NCBI RefSeq assembly: GCF_001462205.1
Contig: NZ_LKIR01000004.1
Coordinates: 1-50,180, forward strand
DNA length: 50,180 nt
Direction of reading: 5' to 3'
From: Haloparvum sedimenti
GTDB lineage: Archaea > Halobacteriota > Halobacteria > Halobacteriales > Haloferacaceae
Shown here: positions 7,560 to 14,575 of the stretch, one piece after another
How positions within the stretch are numbered: position 1 is the first letter of the stretch
Layout: each line of letters opens with the position of its first letter
Made by a program: the position numbers and the translations under genes
Notes under the pieces: generated by a model
What the model was told of the DNA's origin: nothing
Databases searched by the model: none
What the model saw: only the letters and a program-made list of their open reading frames with translations

Positions 7560-7724
7560 CTACGCGGGGAGCGTGCTGATGCCGTTGATCCGCACGAACC
7601 CGTAGCCGCACTCCGGACAGCGCCACTTCGTCTTCTCGCCGAGGTGGAGGTTCATCGCCGCCGACCGGTAGAACGAGCGCGTTTCCTCGCAGTTGGGACA
7701 GTCGACCTCCGCTTCGAGGCTCAT
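7560..7724 (-). CDS. Small zinc beta-ribbon protein, DUF7838-like
   Basis: A 54-residue protein with two CxxC knuckles: Cys9-Pro-Asn-Cys12 and Cys36-Pro-Glu-Cys39. The segment between them, ETRSFYRSAAMNLHLGEKTK, is followed by WRCPECGYGFVRINGISTLP. Four cysteines in this spacing bind one zinc ion in a rubredoxin-like ribbon. I know similar haloarchaeal mini-proteins as DUF7838; their role is not known to me, although such ribbons often bind nucleic acid or protein partners. A TATA-like TTCAATTT at 7749-7756 lies about 28 bases before the ATG at 7724, so it is probably transcribed alone and leaderless. Confidence 0.82.
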   Translation of the reverse strand: MSLEAEVDCPNCEETRSFYRSAAMNLHLGEKTKWRCPECGYGFVRINGISTLPA

Positions 7725-7910
7725 ACGCGAACGTGGACGCGGCGGGAAATTGAAGATGTTGGTTCGGTTCGGTGCCGGCCGCGTCCCGAAAAGCTGACGA
7801 TCGGCATTCTATAAATCATATATGGCGATACACAATACTCCTATGGCCGTTTTTCTGGAGGGGGGTAGCTCGGTGAGCTCTACGAAGTAAGATCGATGGG
7901 CCGGTCCTCA

Positions 7911-8675
7911 TCACTCCTCCGCGGCGGTCCGTTCCTCGGCGACGAACGTTTCGAGGACGGACGCCGTGTCGCCGCTTCGCGAGAGGACGGTGACGATGTC
8001 GTCCGGCTGGACGGTGGTCGTCCCGTGCGGCGTGAGGACGCGATCGCCGCGCTCGATGGCGATGATAAGGGCGTCGTCGTCGAGGAGCCCGTCCTGAACG
8101 GCCGCCTCGAGCGTGAGTCCGACGATGGGCGCGTCCTCCGGAACCGTCACGTCGACGACGTTCGCGTCGCCCGCGAGGCTGATGAAGTCGGTGGCGTCGG
8201 CGGTCGGCGGTTCGTCGTCGGGGCCGAACGGCGCGTAGGCCCCGTCGGTCTCGCTTTCGACTAGCGTCTCGTCTTCGATCTCGATCCCGAGCTTCGAGAG
8301 GGCGCGGGTGATCCGTCGGAGCGACTCGGTGTTTCCACCCACCGCCAGGATGTGGAGATTCCGACGACCGGTCATCAGCTCCCGGACGTTTATCACTCCA
8401 GGGACGGCGAGCGCTTCGTGGGCCAGCGCCTTGCGCTCCGAGACGGGCGCGTTACAGACGTAGAGGGTGGTTAGGTGGCCCTCCGCGCGCTCGAAGTCGA
8501 TCCCCGCCGTGTAGCCGCGGATGATCCCGTGCTCCTCGAGCTGGTCGATCCGGTTCCGGATCGTCCCGGCCGAGACGTTCACCTCCTCGGCGATCGTCGG
8601 CGCGGACGTGGTTCGGGCGTCGCGCATCAGCTCGTAGATGATGCGCCGGTCGATCTCGTCGAGCCGGTAGTCCAT
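7911..8675 (-). CDS. Lrp/AsnC-type transcription regulator with C-terminal TrkA_C domain
   Basis: A 254-residue regulator. Residues 1-60 hold the Lrp winged helix (LDEIDRRIIYELMRDARTTS, then IAEEVNVSAGTIRNRIDQLE). A RAM-like sensor region follows, with GHLTTLYVCNAP and VPGVINVRELMTGRRNLHIL. Residues about 170-250 form a TrkA_C-like domain (VVDVTVPEDAPIVGLTLEAA, IAIERGDRVLTPHG, DDIVTVLS), which usually binds a small ligand. The ATG at 8675 is supported by TATA element GGATAAAGTG at 8698-8707; an in-frame start at 8699 would lie inside that promoter. It is divergent from a UspA gene and an amino-acid permease, so it probably controls them in response to an amino acid or nucleotide. Confidence 0.88.
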   Translation of the reverse strand: MDYRLDEIDRRIIYELMRDARTTSAPTIAEEVNVSAGTIRNRIDQLEEHGIIRGYTAGIDFERAEGHLTTLYVCNAPVSERKALAHEALAVPGVINVRELMTGRRNLHILAVGGNTESLRRITRALSKLGIEIEDETLVESETDGAYAPFGPDDEPPTADATDFISLAGDANVVDVTVPEDAPIVGLTLEAAVQDGLLDDDALIIAIERGDRVLTPHGTTTVQPDDIVTVLSRSGDTASVLETFVAEERTAAEE

Positions 8676-8697
8676 ACGAGCCGTACCACGGACACCC

Positions 8698-8819
8698 ACT
8701 TTATCCCGCCGCTCGGCGCGGAGCGGCGATGCGGTCGAACACTCGCATGGTGATTACTCATTCCGAAATATATATGATCTATTCTACGGATCACGCAATC
8801 TCATCGGAATAGTTATATT
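8698..8819. promoter_or_regulatory. Divergent promoter region with inverted repeat
   Basis: The minus-strand TATA box (GGATAAAGTG, 8698-8707) serves the Lrp-TrkA_C gene. The plus-strand TATA-like GTTATATT at 8812-8819 serves the UspA/permease side. Between them is an AT-rich tract with arms ATTCCGA (8760-8766) and TCGGAAT (8804-8810), a perfect 7-base inverted repeat with 37 bases between the arms. The right arm touches the plus-strand TATA box, a place where the Lrp-type protein could act. The link to that protein is inference. Confidence 0.5.
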
Positions 8820-8841
8820 TGTCGTCCCCGACGCTCGCGAC

Positions 8842-8973
8842 ATGAGACGCACCGATGCCAGAGGACGCGACCGGAGGCGTGCGACCACCGTTCCACGTCC
8901 GGATCGCCGGGGTCTCGGTCGTCGCACTCCCCCGGAGGAACAGTCGGGCCGAACCGTCGGAGGGGTGTTCTGA
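8842..8973 (+). CDS. Possible 43-residue leader ORF before uspA
   Basis: An ATG at 8842 lies 23-30 bases after the TATA-like GTTATATT, exactly where a leaderless haloarchaeal gene would start. The frame MRRTDARGRDRRRATTVPRP runs to TGAGGTG, where the TGA at 8971-8973 is one base before the GTG start of the UspA gene. The peptide is very Arg-rich and has no known motif. High-GC DNA produces such frames easily, so it may be untranslated 5' sequence or a leader used for coupling. Confidence 0.3.
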   Translation: MRRTDARGRDRRRATTVPRPDRRGLGRRTPPEEQSGRTVGGVF

Positions 8974-8974
8974 G

Positions 8975-9400
8975 GTGGCTCTTCTCGACCACGTCCTGTT
9001 GCCGGTCGTGACCGAGGCGGACGCGCGGGCGACGTGCGATGCACTCCGTCCGCATCTCGACCGCGTCCAGCGCGTCACCGCCCTTCACGTGATCGAGAAG
9101 GGCGGCGGGACAGTCGACAAGGCGCCGCTGGACAAGCGACGCGAGGACGCGGCCGCGTGTCTGGCGGTCGTCGAGACCCGGCTCGCCGGCGAGGTCCCCG
9201 TGGACACGCGGACGGCGTTCGGAACGGATGTCGTCGAGACCATCTTCGACGAGGCCGCGTCCGTCGGTGCGACCGTGATCGCTGTCCGTCCGCGGGGCGG
9301 GAGCCGACTCGTCCAGTTCATCGCCGGCGACACTGCGATAAAGCTCGTCACGGACCCTGAGGTGCCGGTGATATCGCTTCCGGAGGTCGAGGGGGAATAG
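8975..9400 (+). CDS. Universal stress protein (UspA) family protein
   Basis: A 141-residue UspA-type protein starting at GTG 8975 with ALLDHVLLPVVTEADARATC, a Usp first strand and helix. It ends with VIAVRPRGGSRLVQFIAGDT, then PEVPVISLPEVEGE, where the usual GSxxxxxVxxxSxxPVLVV is altered (GGSRLVQFIAGDTAIKLVTD), so ATP binding through the standard G-2x-G-9x-S/T motif is not assured. GTG is chosen because GGAGGGG at about 8960-8966 is a good ribosome-binding site and Usp homology begins at this codon; an in-frame ATG at 8855 would add 40 unrelated residues. It precedes the permease gene by 48 bases, probably in one operon. Confidence 0.78.
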   Translation: MALLDHVLLPVVTEADARATCDALRPHLDRVQRVTALHVIEKGGGTVDKAPLDKRREDAAACLAVVETRLAGEVPVDTRTAFGTDVVETIFDEAASVGATVIAVRPRGGSRLVQFIAGDTAIKLVTDPEVPVISLPEVEGE

Positions 9401-9448
9401 CGTGTTCCGAACTCGACACCACCACATGTTCGATCCGGAGGGACTCGC

Positions 9449-11665
9449 GTGAGCGACGAGGAACTCGCGAAGGACTTGGGGCTGGTCTCCGCGATGACCA
9501 TCGGGATCGGGACGATGATCGGCGCGGGGATCTTCGTACTCCCCGGGGTGGCCGCGCAGGCGGCCGGTCCGGTGGTCGTGGTCTCGTTCGTGGTCGGCGG
9601 GCTCGTCGCGATGGTCAACGCCTTCTCCGTCTCCGAGCTCGGTACGGCGATGCCGAAGGCCGGTGGCGGCTACTACTACGTGAATCGGGCGCTTGGTCCG
9701 CTGTTCGGCTCGATAGCCGGTATGGGCGACTGGATGGGGCTTGCGTTCGCCTCCGCGTTCTACAGCATCGGCTTCGGGCAGTACCTCGCCACGCTGGCTC
9801 CGATGCCGAGCGTGCTGTTCCTCACCGACGTGCAGGTCGGCGCACTGTTCGCGGGCGCCGCGTTCGTCCTCGTGAACTACGTCGGCGCGAAGGAGACCGG
9901 CGGGGTGCAGACCGTCATCGTGACGCTGCTTCTGGGGATACTCACGCTGTTCGCGGTCCGCGGATGGCTCGCGTTCGACACGGCGACGCTGCTCGGGACC
10001 GACGGCGTCGCACCGATGGGCTACGGGGCCATTCTCCCCGGAACCGCTCTCGTGTTCGTCTCGTTTCTCGGCTACGCGAAGATCGCCACGGTGGCCGAAG
10101 AGTTGAAGAATCCGGGCAGAAATCTCCCCATCGCCGTCATCGGAAGCGTGGCCATCGTGACCGTGATCTACGCCGTGCTCGTATCGGTCATGCTCGGCGT
10201 CGTCCCGTGGTCCGAACTCAGCACCAGCGCGCCGCTGACCCAGGCGACGGAGGTCGCATTCACGGGCGAGTACACGGGACTCGCCGTGGGGATCGTCACC
10301 GTCGGGGCGCTGTTGGCGACTGCCTCGAGCGCCAACGCCTCTATCCTCGCCTCCGCGCGGATCAACTTCGCGATGGGGCGGGACGGTATCGTCACCGACT
10401 GGCTCAACGACATCCACCCGAAGTTCGCAACGCCGTACCGGTCGATCGTCGTGACGGGCGCGATGATCCTCGTGTTCATCGCGCTGCTCGGGCAGGACCT
10501 CGAGATCCTGTCGAAGGCGGCGAGCGTGCTCCACCTCGTCGTGTACGCGCTGATGAACGCCGCCCTGATCGTCTTCCGGGAGACGGACGCGCCCGAGTAC
10601 GACCCGGACTTCACGGTCCCGTTCTACCCGCTGACGCCGATCCTCGGGATGGTGCTCTCGCTCGGGCTGCTCGCGTTCGTCGGCTTCCGCGAGCTGGCCC
10701 TCTCGGCCGCCTTCGTCGTCGGCTCCGTGCTGTGGTACGCCGTCTACGCACGCCGTCACACGGAGGGTCGAGGACTGCTCGGTCGCCACGTCTCGGAGGG
10801 CGGACCGAGCGAGGAGCCGACCGCAACCACGCCGGACCGGGATACGGGCCCGACGGTGATGGTCGCGCTCTCGAACCCCCGAACCGAGGGGGCGCTGATG
10901 ACGCTCGCCGGCGCGCTCGCGAAGGCGAAGGGGGGGACCGTGTTCGCGACGCACGTCGTGCAGGTCCCCGACCAGACGTCGCTGGCGGCCGCCGCCGAAC
11001 GCAGGCAGGGCGTAATGGACGAGTCCGAGCGCCTACTGGCCGACGCTAGGGAGGACGCCGAACGGTTCGACATCCCCGTCGAAACGCGGACGATCCTCTC
11101 CCACCAGGGCGTGGCGGAGGTGTTCGACGCCGCGCGCGATCACGAGGCCGACACCCTCATCATGGGCTACGGCGGCGCGCGGCTGGCCGGCGGGCGCGCG
11201 GAGGGGACGCTCGACGAGCTCGCGCAGAGCCTCCCGTGTGACGTGCTCGTGCTCAACGAGCGGTCGTTCGACCCGAGCGAGGTGCTGCTCCCGACCGCGG
11301 GCGGCTACTCCTCCGACCTGTCCGCGGAGGTCGCCCGCGCGCTCCGGGACGCGGTCGGCGCGAACGTCACGCTGCTGTACGTCGCGGAGGACCGCGAGAC
11401 GGGCCGGGTGTTCCTCGGCGAGTGGGCCGCCGAGCACGGCCTCGACGACGCCGAGATCCGCGTCGAGACGGGAGCGGTCGAGTCGGCGATCAGAAGGGCC
11501 GCGGCCGACCGGACCCTCGTCGTCGTCGGGGCGACCGAACAGGGCTTGCTCTCGCGCGTCGTGCAGGGCTCCCTCGCGCTCTCGGTGCTCGAGAACCTCG
11601 ACGCGTCGGTCCTGCTCGCGGAGCGCCCCACCTCGCGGTCCCTCCGCGAGCGGCTGTTCCGCTGA
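9449..11665 (+). CDS. APC-superfamily amino-acid permease fused to two UspA domains
   Basis: A 738-residue membrane protein. Residues about 1-430 are an APC transporter: LGLVSAMTIGIGTMIGAGIF with the GIGxMIGAGIF substrate-binding helix 1, MPKAGGGYYYVNRALGP, EELKNPGRNLPIAV, and about 12 hydrophobic helices. After a linker (RHTEGRGLLG, then DRDTGPTV) come two UspA-like repeats, about residues 470-600 (VMVALSNPRTEGALM ... LPCDVLVLNE) and 605-735 (VLLPTAGGYSSDLSAEVARA ... LDASVLLAERP). They should lie in the cytoplasm and may gate transport in response to a nucleotide. GTG at 9449 is the start. The neighbouring Lrp-TrkA_C regulator and UspA gene fit a regulated amino-acid uptake or exchange unit. 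Confidence 0.92.
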   Translation: MSDEELAKDLGLVSAMTIGIGTMIGAGIFVLPGVAAQAAGPVVVVSFVVGGLVAMVNAFSVSELGTAMPKAGGGYYYVNRALGPLFGSIAGMGDWMGLAFASAFYSIGFGQYLATLAPMPSVLFLTDVQVGALFAGAAFVLVNYVGAKETGGVQTVIVTLLLGILTLFAVRGWLAFDTATLLGTDGVAPMGYGAILPGTALVFVSFLGYAKIATVAEELKNPGRNLPIAVIGSVAIVTVIYAVLVSVMLGVVPWSELSTSAPLTQATEVAFTGEYTGLAVGIVTVGALLATASSANASILASARINFAMGRDGIVTDWLNDIHPKFATPYRSIVVTGAMILVFIALLGQDLEILSKAASVLHLVVYALMNAALIVFRETDAPEYDPDFTVPFYPLTPILGMVLSLGLLAFVGFRELALSAAFVVGSVLWYAVYARRHTEGRGLLGRHVSEGGPSEEPTATTPDRDTGPTVMVALSNPRTEGALMTLAGALAKAKGGTVFATHVVQVPDQTSLAAAAERRQGVMDESERLLADAREDAERFDIPVETRTILSHQGVAEVFDAARDHEADTLIMGYGGARLAGGRAEGTLDELAQSLPCDVLVLNERSFDPSEVLLPTAGGYSSDLSAEVARALRDAVGANVTLLYVAEDRETGRVFLGEWAAEHGLDDAEIRVETGAVESAIRRAAADRTLVVVGATEQGLLSRVVQGSLALSVLENLDASVLLAERPTSRSLRERLFR

Positions 11666-11745
11666 CCGGCGGCCCGGCTCGGGTTCCTCCGGCCGCCCCG
11701 GCCGGCTCCGGTGACTACATGGGGCGCCTCCGCGAGTGAGCGAGC

Positions 11746-12141
11746 ATGACCGCCTTCACGACCGAGATCGGCGTTCGGTTCCGGGACATCGACGCGATGG
11801 GCCACGTCAACAACGCGGTGTACGCCACCTACACGGAGCAGGCGCGGACGGACTACTTCAGGGAGGTGACCGACCGCGGCCTCGACGGGATCCCGAGCGT
11901 GCTGGCGACGCTGTCGGTCGACTTCCGGGCGCCGGTCACGCTGGAGGAGGGGTCGGTGACCGTCTCGCTCGACGTGCCGGAGCTCGGTCGTTCGTCGATT
12001 CCGATGTCCTACGAGATCAGGACGGAGAAGGGCGTCGCGGCGGAGGCCGAGACCGTGCAGGTGATCGTCGACGAGTCCGGCGACTCGATGCCGATCCCCG
12101 ACGATCTCCGGTCGGCGATCGAGGCGTATCACGACCTCTGA
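11746..12141 (+). CDS. Hotdog-fold acyl-CoA thioesterase (4HBT family)
   Basis: A 131-residue protein with the 4-hydroxybenzoyl-CoA thioesterase signature: VRFRDIDAMGHVNNAVYATY followed by TEQARTDYF. Asp in FRDIDAMGHVNN is the usual catalytic residue, and the His-Val-Asn-Asn that follows binds the CoA side. A second strand TLSVDFRAPVTLEEGSVTVS is also typical. It hydrolyses acyl- or aroyl-CoA; the acyl chain cannot be predicted. It follows the permease gene by 80 bases with a weak ribosome-binding region, and converges on the S9 peptidase gene, with only 21 bases between the stops. Confidence 0.9.
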   Translation: MTAFTTEIGVRFRDIDAMGHVNNAVYATYTEQARTDYFREVTDRGLDGIPSVLATLSVDFRAPVTLEEGSVTVSLDVPELGRSSIPMSYEIRTEKGVAAEAETVQVIVDESGDSMPIPDDLRSAIEAYHDL

Positions 12142-12162
12142 ACGGATGGAGGCGGGGACGAC

Positions 12163-14391
12163 CTACGTATCCGCTTCGCTCTCGCCGTCCGCCGTCTCGA
12201 CTGCGGGATCATGGCGCTCGAACCACTCGGTCAGCTCGCGGACGCGGTGAGTCGCGCGCTCGGGGTCGCCGACGTTGTGGTGTTCCTCGGGGTAGACGAC
12301 GAGCCGTGCGGGGACGCCCTGCTTCTTCACGCTCACGTAGAGCTGTTCGGCCTGCGAGGGGGGACAGCGCCAGTCCTTCCCGCCGGCGGTGATCAGGAGG
12401 GGGGTGTCGATCTCGCCCGCGTCCGTGATCGAGGAGTGATCGCGGTAGGCGTCGACGTTCTCCCACGGGAGCCCGAACTCCCACTGGTGCCAGTTGTGGT
12501 TGTCGTCCGTGCCGAACGTGGAGTAGAGGTCGTAGATGCCGTGTTCGGGCGCGGCCGCGGCGAACAGGTCCGTCCGCGTGACGATGTGGGCGGTCGTGAT
12601 CCCGCCGTAGGAGAACCCGGTGACGAACAGCCGGTCGGGGTCGGCGTAGCCGCGGTCGACGAGGTGCTCGACGCCGGAGATCACGTCGTCGGACTCCAGT
12701 TCGCCGCGGGAGCCGTTGAGCGCCTCCGCGAACTCGCTGCCGTAGGAGGTGGAACCGCGGTAGTTGACGCGGATCACGACGTATCCCCGCGAGCACCAGT
12801 AGGCGTGCGGGAAGTGGAACGTCGGCGCGTCGTAGGACATCGGGCCGCCGTGGATCGCCGCGACCGTCGGGGCCGGCTCGGGGTCGTCGGGGTCGAAGTC
12901 GGGCGGTCGGTAGACGACCGCCTCGACCGACTCGCCGTCCGAGTTCTCGAAGGTGATCCGCTCGCTCGTCGGCTGCTCGTGGGCGGTGAGGAACGACTCG
13001 TTGAGCAGCGAGAGCCGCCGGAGGTCCGCCTCCTCGGCATCCGCGAGCGCGTCCGCGTCGACCGCGTACACGTCGGAGCCGCCCTGCGGGCTGGAGAGGG
13101 TACAGGCGACCGTGCCGCCGGTCATGTCGAACCGGCCGAGGGTGCGGTCGCGGCCCTGCGAGTCGAAGACGCGCGTCGGGTCGTCGCGGTCGGCGTGCAA
13201 CTCGACGAGCCGGGTCCAGCCCTCGTCAGCGACCGGGCAGACCAGCGTGTCCGCGTCGCGCCACCGCGGCGCCCCGAACCGTGCGACCGTGCGGTCGAGC
13301 GATCCGGAGACGGAGGTCGGTTCACGGTGGCCGTCGGCCGCGTCAGCGTCGTCCGCGGCGACGTACACCTCCGTCGGCTGGTACCAGTTCGTCGGGTTGC
13401 CGCCGGCGAACGCCACCCGGTCGCCCGAGGGGGACCACTCGGGGCTCGAGCAGCGCAGCGTCCCGTCGGTGAGCCGCCGCCTGTCGGTCCCGTCGGGCGC
13501 GATGGTGTACACGTCGGCGGCGAGGGTGTCGTCGGGGTCGGTCGCCTCGCCCGGCGGGTCCTCCCGGTCGACGGAGACGTACGCGATCCGGTCGTTCGAG
13601 CCCCACGCCGGCTGGAGGCCCATGATCGGCTCCGAGGAGCCCGCGCCGTAGGCGTCGTCGAGTCTGGTCGCCTCGCCGGTCGCGGCGTCGACGACGAACA
13701 GGTAGGTGGTGACGGTGTCGGTGAAGCCCACGCCGTCGAACTTGTGCTGGAGGCGCTCCGTCTCGACCGGACCGCCCTCCTCGCGGGCGTCGAGGTACTC
13801 GCGCTCCTCGTCGGTGGGATCGCGCGCGGAGACAACGATCCGCTCGCCGTCGGGACCCCAGTCGAACTCGCGGACGCCCTCCTCGCGGTCGGTCACCTGC
13901 CGGGCGTCACCGCCGAGCGCGAGGTCGAAGGTCCACACCTGCGGCTTCGGCTCGTCGTCGCCGTTCGGGCCGCCGTTCTCGTCGTCGCCGTTCGGGCCGC
14001 CGTTCTCGTCGTCGTCGTTCTCGTCGTCGTTCTCGTCGTCGTTCTCGTCGCCGTTCGCCTCCTCTTCGGCGTGCTGCTCCTCGTCCGTCATTTCGTCCAC
14101 GTCCTCGCCGCGTCCGCGGCCGCGGTCGAGGTCCGCCTCGCGTGCCGCGAGGAAGGCCAGCCGCTCGCCGTCGGGGGACCACGCGGGGGCGCGAGCGTCC
14201 GACGCACGCGAGAGGCGGTGGGGGTCACGCGAGCCGTCCGCGGGCGCGACGTACAGCGCGCTGTGGCGCTCGTCCGGGTCGGGGTGCATCTCGTCCGCCA
14301 CGAACGCGACGCGCTCGCCGTCCGGCGAGACCGCCACGTCGTTCGGCATGCGGAGGTCGTGGTACGCATCGAGCGGGATGGGGTCGGGCAT
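12163..14391 (-). CDS. S9 family serine peptidase (acylaminoacyl/prolyl-oligopeptidase type)
   Basis: A 742-residue cytoplasmic peptidase. The first ~480 residues form a WD-like beta propeller with repeated SPDGERVAFV, WSPDGERLAFLA and WSPSGDRVAFAGG blades. The C-terminal alpha/beta hydrolase has GPMSYDAPTFHF (oxyanion region), the nucleophile elbow GFSYGG with Ser594, LLITAGGKDWRCPPSQAEQL with Asp673, and EEHHNVG with His704/His705. Such enzymes trim short or N-acylated peptides. Blade 2 carries an acidic tandem-repeat insert around residues 112-146. The ATG at 14391 has a TATA-like CAATTGGG at 14412-14419. No signal peptide is visible. Confidence 0.92.
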   Translation of the reverse strand: MPDPIPLDAYHDLRMPNDVAVSPDGERVAFVADEMHPDPDERHSALYVAPADGSRDPHRLSRASDARAPAWSPDGERLAFLAAREADLDRGRGRGEDVDEMTDEEQHAEEEANGDENDDENDDENDDDENGGPNGDDENGGPNGDDEPKPQVWTFDLALGGDARQVTDREEGVREFDWGPDGERIVVSARDPTDEEREYLDAREEGGPVETERLQHKFDGVGFTDTVTTYLFVVDAATGEATRLDDAYGAGSSEPIMGLQPAWGSNDRIAYVSVDREDPPGEATDPDDTLAADVYTIAPDGTDRRRLTDGTLRCSSPEWSPSGDRVAFAGGNPTNWYQPTEVYVAADDADAADGHREPTSVSGSLDRTVARFGAPRWRDADTLVCPVADEGWTRLVELHADRDDPTRVFDSQGRDRTLGRFDMTGGTVACTLSSPQGGSDVYAVDADALADAEEADLRRLSLLNESFLTAHEQPTSERITFENSDGESVEAVVYRPPDFDPDDPEPAPTVAAIHGGPMSYDAPTFHFPHAYWCSRGYVVIRVNYRGSTSYGSEFAEALNGSRGELESDDVISGVEHLVDRGYADPDRLFVTGFSYGGITTAHIVTRTDLFAAAAPEHGIYDLYSTFGTDDNHNWHQWEFGLPWENVDAYRDHSSITDAGEIDTPLLITAGGKDWRCPPSQAEQLYVSVKKQGVPARLVVYPEEHHNVGDPERATHRVRELTEWFERHDPAVETADGESEADT
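13954..14046 (-). repeat. Tandem repeats encoding acidic linker of the S9 peptidase
   Basis: Two copies of a 27-base unit (13954-13980 and 13981-14007) encode the peptide DENGGPNGD twice. Next to them a 12-base unit GTCGTCGTTCTC occurs about three times (about 14011-14046) and encodes DEND-type repeats. Both keep the reading frame. The protein gains a flexible acidic loop in the propeller. Copy number is likely to vary between strains through slippage. Confidence 0.8.
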
Positions 14392-14525
14392 GGGGCGCCG
14401 TACCCGGGCCGCCCAATTGGGTGTTTGGGTGGCGGAGAGCCGCGTGCGGAGGGGATGACGCGCCTGACTCAGCGTGCGTCCGGCAGCAGTCGGTGGGTCC
14501 CGCTTCGGAACCGTCGAATGATGTC

Positions 14526-14550
14526 AGATATAATATGACGCTGGATATAA
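14526..14550 (+). promoter_or_regulatory. Promoter of the six-gene AAA/HEAT operon
   Basis: Two TATA-like boxes occur, GATATAATATG at 14526-14536 and GGATATAAG at 14542-14550. The second lies 26-34 bases upstream of GTG 14576 and is the better placed for a leaderless transcript from there. This is the only obvious promoter before 25.65 kb. Only 175 bases separate the start codons of the divergent peptidase and this operon. Confidence 0.5.
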
Positions 14551-14575
14551 GTGAGTCCGACCCGGTGTGCGTCGT

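Noticed and set aside
8813-10954. A 713-codon minus-strand frame across the UspA and permease genes
   Set aside because: Arg/His/Asp-rich low-complexity translation, and it spans two plus-strand genes and their promoter.
12211-14538. A 775-codon open frame on the plus strand opposite the S9 peptidase
   Set aside because: High GC content keeps antisense frames open. Its protein is a run of Arg, Gly, Val and Asp without motifs, while the minus strand carries a complete peptidase.
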